A stretch of 64,000 nucleotides of DNA, from assembly GCF_007625155.1 (NCBI RefSeq), contig NZ_VMNK01000017.1, positions 1 to 64,000 on the forward strand, read 5' to 3'. Shown here in pieces: positions 34,376 through 43,504 of the stretch (the first letter of the stretch is position 1; every line of letters begins with the position of its first letter). The stretch is from Denitromonas halophila (GTDB lineage: Bacteria > Pseudomonadota > Gammaproteobacteria > Burkholderiales > Rhodocyclaceae). The position numbers and the translations under genes were made by a program. The notes under the pieces were generated by a model. It saw nothing but the letters and a program-made list of their open reading frames with translations. It did no database searches and was not told where the DNA came from.

Positions 34376-34606
34376 ATGAAATTCACGATCTACGGCAGTG
34401 GTTGTGCCAAATGCAAACAACTGACGGCAAATGCAGAAGACGCGGCAAAGGCCAAAGGGATTGACTATGACATTGAGAAAGTAACTGACACCAACGCCAT
34501 CATTGATGCCGGCATCATGCGCACCCCGGCGCTGGCGATTGACGGTGAAATCGTCATTGAAGGCAAGGTTGCCAATGCAGACGAGATCCAGAAATTGCTG
34601 GCTTGA
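34376..34606 (+). CDS. Small thioredoxin-fold protein (redox-active disulfide protein 2 type)
   Basis: The 76-residue glutaredoxin/thioredoxin-fold protein has the active site GCAKC (about residues 9-13), the cis-proline segment MRTPALAIDG and no signal peptide. A GAGTGAGG site precedes the ATG. It is co-directional with the DUF318 permease and probably keeps that transporter's cysteines reduced or presents a thiol-bound substrate to it (inference). Confidence 0.9.
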   Translation: MKFTIYGSGCAKCKQLTANAEDAAKAKGIDYDIEKVTDTNAIIDAGIMRTPALAIDGEIVIEGKVANADEIQKLLA

Positions 34607-34879
34607 TTGAAAGCGCCCCGGGCGCCGAGAACAGGCCAGGAGTCCGATCATGCCACCAGCGGGTCGCTCCCTGATCACGGTGCACACGCACAGCGCATCC
34701 ATCCCCGGCGTGGGGCGGATGCGCCGCCGGCGTGGCCACCAGATACTGCAGCGCAAAAAACCCTGCCAGCAGCAGGGCCACAACATTCTTCGTGGACACC
34801 GGCAGAACGCTCGACTACGTTTCCTCATGTGAGATGAACGTCATTCTCATTCCTGTTTTTCATATTGAGGAGATGCGCA
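34607..34879. other. Intergenic region between the mini-thioredoxin and ggt
   Basis: 273 bases. A short minus-strand frame (34554-34799) codes for a hydrophobic N-terminus but overlaps the thioredoxin gene and has no family, so I do not call it. The ggt promoter is probably here; nothing consensus-like is visible. Confidence 0.4.
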
Positions 34880-36754
34880 ATGCACGGATCACCCTTGAAC
34901 CCCACAGCCGTGTCGAATCGGCCACCATTGAAGGCCCGCCTGCTTGGCGCAATTGCCGCGGCGGGCTTGCTAGTGTCGGCGGTGCCGGCCGGCGCGCAGG
35001 CGCTGGCACAGGCAGTGCAGAAAGACCGCGAGATGATTGTGACGGCCAACCCGCTGGCGAGCGCCGCGGGGGCCAAGGTGTTGAAGAACGGCGGCACGGC
35101 GGCGGACGCGATGGTGGCGGCGCAGGCGGTGCTGGGGCTGGTGGAACCACAGGCGAGTGGGATTGGCGGGGGTGCGTTCGTGGTGTATTACGATGCGGCC
35201 ACGCGCACGACGACGACCTTTGACGGCCGCGAGAAGGCGCCGGCGGCAGCCACAGAGGACCGGTTTGCGGGCCTGGGTTTTACCACGGCCTGGCAGAGCG
35301 GGCTGTCGGTGGGGGTACCGGGCACGCCGCGCATCATGGAGGTGGTGCATGAGCGCTATGGCCGACGGCAGTGGCACCAGCTGCTTCAACCGGCGATCAC
35401 ACTGGCCCAGAAGGGTTTCGAGTTGACCGGGCGCACCTCCAGCCAGGTGGCTGGGCTGCTGGCGGCCAACCCGTCGTGTACCAATCGCCTGTTCTTCCGC
35501 GACCCGGTGGCCTTTGCCTATTTTGCCAACCCGGACTGCACGGCCAAGCCGGCGGGCACCAAGGTCAAGAACAAGGACTACGCGCGCACGCTCAAGGCGA
35601 TGGCCCGCCACGGCGCCGACGCGTTCTACACCGGCGACATCGCAGCGGACATTGCCGCTGCGGTGCAAGGCGACCCGGCCATTGCGGGCGACATGACGGT
35701 GGCTGACCTGGCCAACTACGAGGTGATCGAGCGCGCACCGGTGTGTTTCGACTACCGCGGGCACAATGTGTGCGGCATGGGGCCGCCCTCCTCCGGCGCG
35801 CTGGCGGTGGGGCAGATCCTGGGCATTCTGGAGAGCTTCGACCTGACCGGCGATCCGCTCGATGAGCGCAATGTGCACCTGTTTGCCGAAGCCGGGCGGC
35901 TGGCCTTTGCCGACCGGGGCTTGTACGTGGGCGATACGGACTTCGTCACCGTGCCGGTCGAGGGCATGCTCGACAAGACCTACCTCGCCAGCCGCGCCGC
36001 CTTGATTGGCGAGCAGGACACGGGCACCGCGCAACCCGGCACCCCGCCGGGGAACTTCGACCCCAGCGCGCCGGACAACCGTGCCAAGCTGAGCGGCACC
36101 AGCCATATCTCGATTGTCGACCGCTACGGCAACGCGCTGTCGATGACCACCACCGTCGAAAGTTCTTTCGGCAACGGGGTGATGGTGCGTGGCTTTTTGC
36201 TCAACAACGAGCTGACGGACTTTTCGTTCAGCGCGGTGAGCAATGGCCTGCCGGTGGCCAACCGGGTGCAGCCCAACAAGCGGCCACGCAGCTCGATGTC
36301 GCCGAGCATCGTGTTTGACGACCAGGGCCGGGTCGAGTTGGTAACCGGGTCGCCGGGCGGCTCGCGCATCATTGGTTACACGGCGCAGTCGATCGTCAAT
36401 CACATCGACTTCGGGCTCGATCCGCAGGAATCGATCAACACGCCGCATTACCAGAACCGCAACGGTTCAACGGAGATCGAGCGCACGATTCCAGGCATCA
36501 CGATTCCGTACGATGCCGACGCGCTGGCCGCCCAGCTACAGGCGCGCAACCACCCGGTGAACGTGGCCGACCGGCTGGAGAGCGGCCTGTCGATCATCCA
36601 TGTAGTGCATGACGACGACCGCCACCATCACGGCAAGGGCCGGCACTGGAAGCACGGCCACCACGGCAAACCCTGGCATCACGGCAAGAAAGGCGATGTC
36701 ACGCTGATCGGCGGTGCCGACAAGCGCCGCGACGGCACGGTGGCCGGTCGCTGA
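34880..36754 (+). CDS. ggt: Gamma-glutamyltranspeptidase with a His-rich C-terminal insert
   Basis: This is a periplasmic N-terminal-nucleophile enzyme that cleaves and transfers gamma-glutamyl groups of glutathione. The 624-residue precursor has a signal peptide (cut after ...VPAGAQA). The large subunit includes NGGTAADAMVAAQAVLGLVE, and autoprocessing occurs at the conserved threonine of LSGTSHISIVD (about 397). The small-subunit motif SSMSPSIVFDDQGRVELVTGSPGG occurs as SPSIVFDD and GSPGGSRII. Unusual: between the last beta strands lies a His/Lys/Gly-rich stretch of about 30 residues (about 575-603; HHHGKGRHWKHGHHGK). The ATG at 34880 follows AGGAG by 7 bases. Confidence 0.93.
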   Translation: MHGSPLNPTAVSNRPPLKARLLGAIAAAGLLVSAVPAGAQALAQAVQKDREMIVTANPLASAAGAKVLKNGGTAADAMVAAQAVLGLVEPQASGIGGGAFVVYYDAATRTTTTFDGREKAPAAATEDRFAGLGFTTAWQSGLSVGVPGTPRIMEVVHERYGRRQWHQLLQPAITLAQKGFELTGRTSSQVAGLLAANPSCTNRLFFRDPVAFAYFANPDCTAKPAGTKVKNKDYARTLKAMARHGADAFYTGDIAADIAAAVQGDPAIAGDMTVADLANYEVIERAPVCFDYRGHNVCGMGPPSSGALAVGQILGILESFDLTGDPLDERNVHLFAEAGRLAFADRGLYVGDTDFVTVPVEGMLDKTYLASRAALIGEQDTGTAQPGTPPGNFDPSAPDNRAKLSGTSHISIVDRYGNALSMTTTVESSFGNGVMVRGFLLNNELTDFSFSAVSNGLPVANRVQPNKRPRSSMSPSIVFDDQGRVELVTGSPGGSRIIGYTAQSIVNHIDFGLDPQESINTPHYQNRNGSTEIERTIPGITIPYDADALAAQLQARNHPVNVADRLESGLSIIHVVHDDDRHHHGKGRHWKHGHHGKPWHHGKKGDVTLIGGADKRRDGTVAGR

Positions 36755-36811
36755 GGGGGCGCGTGTCCATGAATCTCGGTGCGCCGTTCAGGGTCGGCTT
36801 CAGACGACCAT

Positions 36812-36829
36812 GGCGGGTTGAAACCCGCC
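36812..36829. repeat. Short palindromic repeat (REP-like), copy 3
   Basis: GGCGGGTTGAAACCCGCC followed by TTACG, between ggt and its terminator. Confidence 0.7.
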
Positions 36830-36860
36830 TTACGCGGTGACGACACGGGAACCGTAAGTA

Positions 36861-36894
36861 AAAAAGACCGGCAGGTTCGCCTGCCGGTCTTTTT
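36861..36894. terminator. Bidirectional terminator between ggt and the dehydrogenase
   Basis: A 15-bp perfect stem with a TTCG tetraloop (AAAAAGACCGGCAGG arm), flanked by T runs in both directions. It serves ggt on the plus strand and the convergent dehydrogenase on the minus strand. Confidence 0.92.
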
Positions 36895-36924
36895 TTCATC
36901 AACAGCTCGCGCGGGATGTCTTGC

Positions 36925-37827
36925 TTACTTGAGTCGCCGAATCAGGCTGGAGGTATCCCAGCGATTGCCGCCCATGGCCTGCACGTCAGCATAAAACTGG
37001 TCGACCAACGCGGTGACCGGCACACGAGCGCCGTTGCGGCGGGCTTCGTCGAGCACCAGACCAAGATCCTTGCGCATCCAGTCCACCGCAAAGCCGAAAT
37101 CGAACTTGTCGTCCACCATGGTGACGCCGCGGTTGTCCATCTGCCAGCTCTGCGCGGCGCCCTTACCGATCACGTCCAGCACCTGCTTCATGTCCAGGCC
37201 GGCTTTCTGGCCAAAGGCAATGGCTTCGGCCAGGCCTTGCACCAGCCCGGCGATGGCGATCTGGTTGACCATCTTGGCCAGCTGCCCGGCGCCGCTCTCG
37301 CCCAGGCGCGTAAAGGCACGGGCAAAAGCCATGGCCACTGGCTTGACGGTGTCGAAAGCGGCCGCGTCACCACCGCACATGACGGTGAGCATGCCGTTCT
37401 GCGCGCCGGCCTGTCCGCCGGACACCGGTGCATCGATAAACTTCAGACCCAGCGCTTCGGCGGCGGCCGACAACTCCCGCGCCACATCGGCCGAGGCCGT
37501 CGTGTGGTCGACGAAGATCGCGCCCTGCTTCATGCCGGCAAAAGCGCCGTCCGGCCCGAGCGTGACACCGCGCAGGTCGTCGTCGTTGCCGACGCAACAG
37601 AACACGATATCGGCATCCCGGGCGGCGTCAGCCGGCGTAGGCGCCGAGGTACCACCAAACTCAGCCACCCAGGCCGCTGCCTTGCCGGGACTGCGGTTAT
37701 ATACCGTCACCGTATGGCCGGCCTGGGCCAGATGGCCCGCCATGGGCAGGCCCATGACGCCGAGGCCAAGGAAGGCCGTGCGGGCGGCCGGGGCGGATTC
37801 ATAGGGTTTCGCGTTGATGGACGACAT
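36925..37827 (-). CDS. NAD(P)-dependent beta-hydroxyacid dehydrogenase (3-hydroxyisobutyrate/tartronate semialdehyde type)
   Basis: The 300-residue protein has an N-terminal Rossmann domain (FLGLGVMGLPMAGHLAQAGH, about 19-38), the substrate loop DAPVSGGQAGAQNG and the catalytic lysine in GQLAKMVNQ (about 185). A C-terminal helical domain completes it. Substrates in the family include 3-hydroxyisobutyrate and 2-hydroxy-3-oxopropionate; sequence alone does not separate them. The ATG at 37825-37827 was chosen because homologues start just before the Rossmann strand. It forms no operon with its neighbours. Confidence 0.88.
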   Translation of the reverse strand: MSSINAKPYESAPAARTAFLGLGVMGLPMAGHLAQAGHTVTVYNRSPGKAAAWVAEFGGTSAPTPADAARDADIVFCCVGNDDDLRGVTLGPDGAFAGMKQGAIFVDHTTASADVARELSAAAEALGLKFIDAPVSGGQAGAQNGMLTVMCGGDAAAFDTVKPVAMAFARAFTRLGESGAGQLAKMVNQIAIAGLVQGLAEAIAFGQKAGLDMKQVLDVIGKGAAQSWQMDNRGVTMVDDKFDFGFAVDWMRKDLGLVLDEARRNGARVPVTALVDQFYADVQAMGGNRWDTSSLIRRLK

Positions 37828-37978
37828 GGGCGTTCTCACGAATGAATGAAGGAAAAACAACGAGGCGTCGCCCGGTCGCATTCAGCCACCGGCGCCGGTC
37901 TCGCGCTGACACGCCATCCTAGCGCAGCGCGCCGGCTTCGTGAGCACGACGCCAGCCGTTGCCCCTGGATGATGCGCC

Positions 37979-38812
37979 TCACTCCGCCATCAGTCGCGCC
38001 GTTCCGTAGACCCGAATCGAACTGCCCGGCGCCGACGGGATGTCAGCCGCCAGCAGCGAGCGCCTGCCCATGTCTTCGCCCTGCACCACCTCGATATGGC
38101 CATGATGCGGCCAGGCCAGGTCGCGCAGGTAGCCAGCCAGCGCCGCCGTGGCGGCACCGGTCGCCGGGTCTTCATACACGCCGCCGGAGGCAAAGGGGTT
38201 TCGGGTATGGAAACGCTGGGGGCCCTCGGCCCAGGCCAGCAACACCGTCACCAGGCCATGTGCATTCATGAATCGCCGCCCGGCGTCCAGCGCGTAATGC
38301 ATGCCCGACAGCGCCTCGCGGCTTGCCAAGGCAAGCAGCAGGTGGTCAGCCCCGCCGTGGATGCGGGCAGGGGGCAGTCTTTGGTCGAGTTCATCCCGGC
38401 CATAGCCGAACACCGCCAGGGCTTCATCGATCAGCGTTTGATCCACCGGCGCACTGCGCGTCGGCGGCGATTGCAGCGCGGCGCTGAGGGAATTGCCCTG
38501 CCGCGCGCCCTCGACGGTGATCCTGGCCTGATTGAGGGTCAGCTCGAATACGCCGTTGCCCTGCCGCATGGCCAATGCCGCGCCGAGCGCAATGGTGGCA
38601 TGGCCGCAGAAGGGCACTTCGGATTCGGGGGAAAAATAGCGCACCCGCCAGGCGCCGTCCTCGGGCGCGGCGAAGGCGGTTTCCGAATAGCCGACCTCGG
38701 AAGCGATACGCTGCATCTCGTCGGCAGGCGGCAAGGTCGGGGAGATCGACACCCCGGCTGGGTTACCGCCGGTGTCACCATCGGAGAAAGCGGCAATCCT
38801 GAGAATATCCAT
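37979..38812 (-). CDS. PhzF-family isomerase/epimerase
   Basis: The 277-residue protein has the PhzF fold: an N-terminal segment FSDGDTGGNPAGV, the catalytic-glutamate region SEVGYSETAF (about 38-47), then FSPESEVPFCGHATIALG and, in the second half, DPATGAATAALAGYL. PhzF itself acts in phenazine synthesis, but most relatives have other, unknown isomerase roles and there are no phenazine genes here. The ATG at 38810-38812 has a GGAGA site and begins the conserved region. Confidence 0.9.
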   Translation of the reverse strand: MDILRIAAFSDGDTGGNPAGVSISPTLPPADEMQRIASEVGYSETAFAAPEDGAWRVRYFSPESEVPFCGHATIALGAALAMRQGNGVFELTLNQARITVEGARQGNSLSAALQSPPTRSAPVDQTLIDEALAVFGYGRDELDQRLPPARIHGGADHLLLALASREALSGMHYALDAGRRFMNAHGLVTVLLAWAEGPQRFHTRNPFASGGVYEDPATGAATAALAGYLRDLAWPHHGHIEVVQGEDMGRRSLLAADIPSAPGSSIRVYGTARLMAE

Positions 38813-38980
38813 CGAAAGGTCTCCGGCAAGGGTGAGCTTGTCACAGGATAGAACCTTGGCGCAGAACCTGCCCGGTACAAACACCGACGCGAAACGCTGA
38901 AATGTACCGTTCGGCGCCCCGCTCAGACGGATGGCACGGGGAACAAGGGCTGCGCTGCCAACGCCGCCCATCGTAAAGGT

Positions 38981-38998
38981 CGCCCGCATCGACGGGCG
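38981..38998 (-). terminator. Possible weak terminator after the TPS operon
   Basis: A small 6-bp stem (CGCCCG/CGGGCG) followed on the minus strand by ACCTTT. It lies 28 bases past the TpsB stop. The T tract is poor, so this is tentative. Confidence 0.3.
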
Positions 38999-39025
38999 GC
39001 CTTCCGGTTTTGCCGCTTCAGGGGC

Positions 39026-40687
39026 TCAGAAGGCGTAGCCCACGGTCACCCAGGCACGCGGATCGCGCTCGGCCGAATCCGACTGCGGCGCGCCGCCATG
39101 GCTGCGCCAGGCGACGTTGGCATCGACGCGCCAGCCATTCGCTTGATACCGCACGCCCACCCCCGAGCCGGCAATGGCGCGGTGGTTGTCGGTCACCGCC
39201 GGGGTGATGCCACCGGGGTCGGCGTTGATCGTGACCCGGCCGGCATCATGGAACAGGTAGGGGCTGAACGCCCCGAGCGCATAGCGCAGTTCGATCTGCG
39301 TCAGCCAGCCCTCGTCGCCGTTGCCCTCGCCGTTGGGATAGGCACGCACGCCGTTGGCGCCGCCTAGGCTGAGCCGCTCGGACGAGTCGAGATTCTGCCC
39401 CGCCCACTGTGCCGACACGCGGCCGAACAGGGTGAAGCCGGCCGGCAGCGCCTGGACGCGGGCCAGGTCGAGGTTCCACTTGTCGAAATGGCCGCGCGCA
39501 TCGGTGCCGCTGGAAATATCGGTGGCCTTGAGCGTGTCGTCGAGCGTGAGGCGGCCGGCAGTGTAGCTGACGGCGCCGTAGGTGATGCCCCCGCCGCCAA
39601 AGCCGTCGCGGTGGTCGAACTGCAGCGCCAGCGGCAGCGATTCGCTGGACTTGTCGTTGTCGGTGCCGGCCAGGCCCTGGCGGTCGTTGAGCGCCTTGTG
39701 TTGGTAGGTGGCCGCCACGGTGAGGTTGGTGCGCTGCGAGCGGATCACCGGGTAGCTCACGCCGATGCTGCTGACCTTGGCCGTGCCGGTGGCGTCGAGA
39801 CTGGCGAAGTTCTTGCCCAGTTCGTAGGACGTATGGGCATAGCCGATGTTGCCGCGCAGGCCCGAGGCGCCCAGCGGCAGGCTGTAGCCGAGGCTGCCCA
39901 GCCACAGGTCTTCGTCGGAATAGATCAGCCGCGCGGTGATCTGGTCGCCGAGCAGGAAGGGGCTGTCGAGCTGCAGGTTGGCGCGCAGGCGGTGCTCGCC
40001 GGTGAAGCGGTTGCCGTGGTTGTCGATGCCGACCTCACCGGCAAAGCCCGGCGTGCGCTCGACACGCACGTCGAGGTCGCCGGTGCCGACTTCCTGGCCT
40101 GGGCGGATGATGGGCGCCACCTTGACGCCCGGCAGATCGTCCAAAACCAGCGTGGTGCGCTCAAGCAGATCACTGCGAATGACTTCGCCCGGCTGGAGCG
40201 GCGAGAGAAAGCGCTCGGTGGCACCGGTCAGAGTGGGATCGCCAAAGGCCCTCACCGTGCCGTAGCGCCCCTCTACCACCTCGATGCGCAGCTGCCCCTC
40301 CGCCATCGACTGGGGTGGCAGATAGGCACGGGCAAAGGGGTAGCCGGCAGCGGCGTAGTGCGCGCGGACACGCTGAGCCAGTTCGCGCAGAGCGGCCAGA
40401 TCATAGGATTTTCCCGTGACGGGGCCGAGCATGTCGCGCAGCTCGGCCTCGCTGAACAGGCTATTGCCGCCGAAGCTGACCGCCTGCAGCATGACTTGCG
40501 TGCCACCCGGCTGCAGCGCGGCGGCCGGTGGGGCTTCGATGGAAATAGCCGGCCCGGGTTGCGGTGCTTCGCGCGGCGGCGCGTTCTGCTGCAAGGTCTG
40601 ACCGGCGTCAGGCGCGACCTGCGCCAGCGCAGGAAAAGACGCGGCCAGCACCAGGGTCAGTGCCGAAAAACGAAAAATCGTCGTCAT
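39026..40687 (-). CDS. Two-partner secretion outer-membrane transporter (TpsB, ShlB/FhaC/HecB family)
   Basis: The 553-residue outer-membrane protein exports its TpsA partner. It has a signal peptide (cut after ...FPALAQ) and a proline-rich N-terminal stretch (about 24-55). Two POTRA domains follow (about 65-215; first FGGNSLFSEAELRDMLGPVTG as FGGNSLFSEAELRDML). The 16-strand barrel carries the conserved loop-6 motif as LSLGGANGVRAYPNGE, with VRAY in place of the usual VRGY. The start is the ATG at 40685-40687. It lies 39 bases after the TpsA stop. Confidence 0.93.
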   Translation of the reverse strand: MTTIFRFSALTLVLAASFPALAQVAPDAGQTLQQNAPPREAPQPGPAISIEAPPAAALQPGGTQVMLQAVSFGGNSLFSEAELRDMLGPVTGKSYDLAALRELAQRVRAHYAAAGYPFARAYLPPQSMAEGQLRIEVVEGRYGTVRAFGDPTLTGATERFLSPLQPGEVIRSDLLERTTLVLDDLPGVKVAPIIRPGQEVGTGDLDVRVERTPGFAGEVGIDNHGNRFTGEHRLRANLQLDSPFLLGDQITARLIYSDEDLWLGSLGYSLPLGASGLRGNIGYAHTSYELGKNFASLDATGTAKVSSIGVSYPVIRSQRTNLTVAATYQHKALNDRQGLAGTDNDKSSESLPLALQFDHRDGFGGGGITYGAVSYTAGRLTLDDTLKATDISSGTDARGHFDKWNLDLARVQALPAGFTLFGRVSAQWAGQNLDSSERLSLGGANGVRAYPNGEGNGDEGWLTQIELRYALGAFSPYLFHDAGRVTINADPGGITPAVTDNHRAIAGSGVGVRYQANGWRVDANVAWRSHGGAPQSDSAERDPRAWVTVGYAF

Positions 40688-40726
40688 GAAATGAATGCCT
40701 GTGGTCATGTGTATCCGGCGGGCCGA

Positions 40727-43504
40727 TCAGTTGCTCTGCTGGCGCGGTTGTTCCGCGTCGTCGGCCCTCGCCTCGCCAGGCAGATGCACCCCGCCGGCGA
40801 CGACAAAGACGTTCATGAAACCTTGTGGGTCACGCCCGCCCAGATCCGGTGGCAACGCGGTAGCAGGTGCCCCGTCCGCGGATTCACCCGCATCCTGGGT
40901 TCCCGTGGCGCCGGCGCTGCTGGTGGTGCCAGTCGCACCGACGGTAGCAGTAGCGTCCGTCGTGCCGGCGTTGCTGGTGCTTGCCGCCGCACCGCCGCCT
41001 GCTGACGAAAGTTCAACAAACGCCAAACCGCCGGACACGCCCACGACTGGCAGCGAACCCTGCTGGTTGGTCACGACGGAGACCGGCGGGGGCGCGGTGG
41101 GCGACGGCGTGCCAAGCACGGTTCCGGTATTGGTCATCGGCTGCAAGGGTAAGCTCTGGACCGTCTTGATCGCAGTGTCGAGTTGAGTGGTGCTGGGCGC
41201 GGGAGCGGCGGGGGCCGGTGTGACACCCGCCGACTGCGCCACCTGAGCAACGACATTGTTGATTTGATTCGCTGGCGCCGCAGCGTAATACCAGGTCATG
41301 CCGTCCGCCTGACCGGTCGCGAGATCGGCCAAGCGGATAAAGAGCGCGTAAGAGCCGTCTTCCGGACCGCGCCAGATTGCCGACGTGCGCGGATCGATAC
41401 CCGTGGCATTGGTAAAGCTGCAGCAGCGAGAAATCGACGTGTCAGCACCATCCGACGTCGAATAGAAAAGAATGGCTGCGCCTTCTCCATTATCAAACTC
41501 GGTGACCTTGAGCGCCTTGGCCTGGTCGGTCTGCGCAGTGATCAGCTCGAAACCGTTCTCGGTCAGGTTGCCCTTGTATTTGAACTGCGAATCGCGCGTG
41601 GCGACATAGTCGTCCTGGGTGCCGACCCACAGCCGCAGATTGGACGCCGCCGCGCCGCCCAGGTTGGTCAGCGCCGTGTCGATCTTCACGAAGGAGGACC
41701 CCGTCGCCAGGGTGTAGGTGTTGTCCACCTTGACCGACTCGCCGCCAACGAAGCCCAGCGTGGCGCTGGACACAATGACGCCGCTGCCCTCCCGGTAGCC
41801 GGAGATGTCGAAGCGGCGATCGGAGATGGCGCCGGCCAGATTGTTCTGGCTGTCCAGCAAGTTGCCGTTGCGGTTCCAGCTGTTGGTGCCGTCCCCGCCA
41901 GCGCCGACCTCCATGTTCAGGGCGTAGTTGCTGAAGGTCAGCTTGTACCAGGCATTGCGGGTCACGCCGCCAATCTCGGAGGTGTTGTCGAAATACCAGG
42001 GCTGCTCAAGCAGGCCATTGCTGTTCAGGGACGCCTGGGTGCCGTTGCCGAAGCGCAGGTTGCCGTTATCGAAAACCAGGTTGCGCGTGGCGCCGCCCGA
42101 GCCCTTCTTCCAGGTGAAGGCCGTCGCGGTCGGAATGTAGATCTTCGCGCCATTGGCCACGGTATACGCGCTGCCCGCGCCATCGGCCGAGCCCTGCCCG
42201 TATTCGAAGGCCAGCGAGCTGCTGCCGGTGGCGTCGAGGGTGGCATTGACGTTGATGTTGCGCGCCGCATTCAAGGTGAGTTTGTTCGCGCTCCAGGCGA
42301 TGGCCGAATTGACGGTAATGTCGCCATCACTGCCGCTCTGGCCACTGGCGGTATCCGGCGTATTGCCGCCATCCGTCGAGATCGTCACGCTTCCGCCACC
42401 CAACGCCGCCTGGATGGCCGAGGCCAGCGCGGTGTCGATGGTGATGTTGACCGGGTCGATCAACCACTGCGCCGCCTTGATCACGGCGCCGTCAGAAAAC
42501 GCAAAGGTCGCGCCCGAGGTTTCGATAAAGCCGCCCTCGGCCTTGATTGAGCCGTCCACGCGCGTTTCGCCCCCATGGGCAAACAACACGATCTCGCCCG
42601 TCTCACCGGTGGTCAGCGTCTGCGCCTCGATCAGCCCAGTGTGGTTGATCACGCTGCTGGCCAGCGTGGCGGCGGCCTGCGAGGTGAGCAGCACCTGGCC
42701 GCCGTCGGCGCGGATCGCGCCGCCATTCTGGATCAGGGTGTCGACGGTGTCGTTGGCCACCTGCAGCTTGACCGGACCGCCCAGATCGAGCGTCACGGTA
42801 TCGCCAGCGCCAAGCAGCACATCGCCACCATGGGCGGTGAGCGTGCCGTCGTTGATGATGCGCGCGGCGATCAGCGCGATCACGCCGCCCGGCGCGGCGG
42901 TGATGTTGGCCTGGTTGATGATGGCGTTGGAGCTGCCGCCGGCGAAGGCGTAGCGGCCGGCCATGAAGTCCGTGTTGGCGATGTTGAGCGTCGAAGCGAC
43001 CAGACCGCCCACGTCAACCTGCGCGCCTGGCGCGAAGTAGACGCCCTGCGGGTTGACCAGGAAGACCTGGCCGGTGGACGTCAGACGCCCGTAAATCTGG
43101 CTGGCGTTGGTGTCCAGCACCCGGTTGAGTGTCGCGCCGCCGACCGGCTGCTGGAAGTGCACATGCGCCTGACTTCCAATGTTGAAGGTGGCCCAGTCGA
43201 TGGCCGCGCCAGCGCTGGTCTGGGTCACATCCATGCGCGCCCCACTGCTTGCGATCGTGGCGTGACCGCCGACCACGGTACCGCCAGTGGGCAAGTCGGT
43301 CGCCGCCGGCACCGCGGTGGCAGCGGGACTGATCAACCACACGCCAAGCGCAACACTACCGGCAGCCGCACGACGCAGACTGCGCGCGCCCCTGCCAGCA
43401 CGCCCTTTTCCCTGCGCCGAGCCGGCTTCGCTAACGGCTTGCCATACCGAGGTCGCAGCGTTCCAGACAACCCGAAAACAGTGATTCAAGCCTTGTGATT
43501 TCAT
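40727..43504 (-). CDS. Two-partner secretion exoprotein (TpsA, filamentous-haemagglutinin N-domain)
   Basis: The 925-residue secreted protein starts with an extended signal region (MKSQGLNHCFRVVWNAATSV). The TPS domain that targets TpsB follows (about 65-320, with NPQGVYFAPGAQVDVGGLVA). A beta-helix-like region runs to about 430, then a second, globular-looking region of about 250 residues with an adjacent cysteine pair (SRCCSF). The C-terminal 150 residues are low-complexity Ala/Thr/Gly/Pro. It is short for an adhesin and has no RGD, CdiA-CT or toxin motif that I recognise. The ATG at 43502-43504 begins the family signal region. Confidence 0.9.
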   Translation of the reverse strand: MKSQGLNHCFRVVWNAATSVWQAVSEAGSAQGKGRAGRGARSLRRAAAGSVALGVWLISPAATAVPAATDLPTGGTVVGGHATIASSGARMDVTQTSAGAAIDWATFNIGSQAHVHFQQPVGGATLNRVLDTNASQIYGRLTSTGQVFLVNPQGVYFAPGAQVDVGGLVASTLNIANTDFMAGRYAFAGGSSNAIINQANITAAPGGVIALIAARIINDGTLTAHGGDVLLGAGDTVTLDLGGPVKLQVANDTVDTLIQNGGAIRADGGQVLLTSQAAATLASSVINHTGLIEAQTLTTGETGEIVLFAHGGETRVDGSIKAEGGFIETSGATFAFSDGAVIKAAQWLIDPVNITIDTALASAIQAALGGGSVTISTDGGNTPDTASGQSGSDGDITVNSAIAWSANKLTLNAARNINVNATLDATGSSSLAFEYGQGSADGAGSAYTVANGAKIYIPTATAFTWKKGSGGATRNLVFDNGNLRFGNGTQASLNSNGLLEQPWYFDNTSEIGGVTRNAWYKLTFSNYALNMEVGAGGDGTNSWNRNGNLLDSQNNLAGAISDRRFDISGYREGSGVIVSSATLGFVGGESVKVDNTYTLATGSSFVKIDTALTNLGGAAASNLRLWVGTQDDYVATRDSQFKYKGNLTENGFELITAQTDQAKALKVTEFDNGEGAAILFYSTSDGADTSISRCCSFTNATGIDPRTSAIWRGPEDGSYALFIRLADLATGQADGMTWYYAAAPANQINNVVAQVAQSAGVTPAPAAPAPSTTQLDTAIKTVQSLPLQPMTNTGTVLGTPSPTAPPPVSVVTNQQGSLPVVGVSGGLAFVELSSAGGGAAASTSNAGTTDATATVGATGTTSSAGATGTQDAGESADGAPATALPPDLGGRDPQGFMNVFVVAGGVHLPGEARADDAEQPRQQSN

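Noticed and set aside
34554..34799. Minus-strand frame with a hydrophobic N-terminus (MSTKNVVALLLAGFFALQYL)
   Set aside because: It starts at a GTG with no ribosome site, runs into the thioredoxin gene on the other strand and loses any pattern after about 30 residues. It could be a remnant, but I cannot support it.
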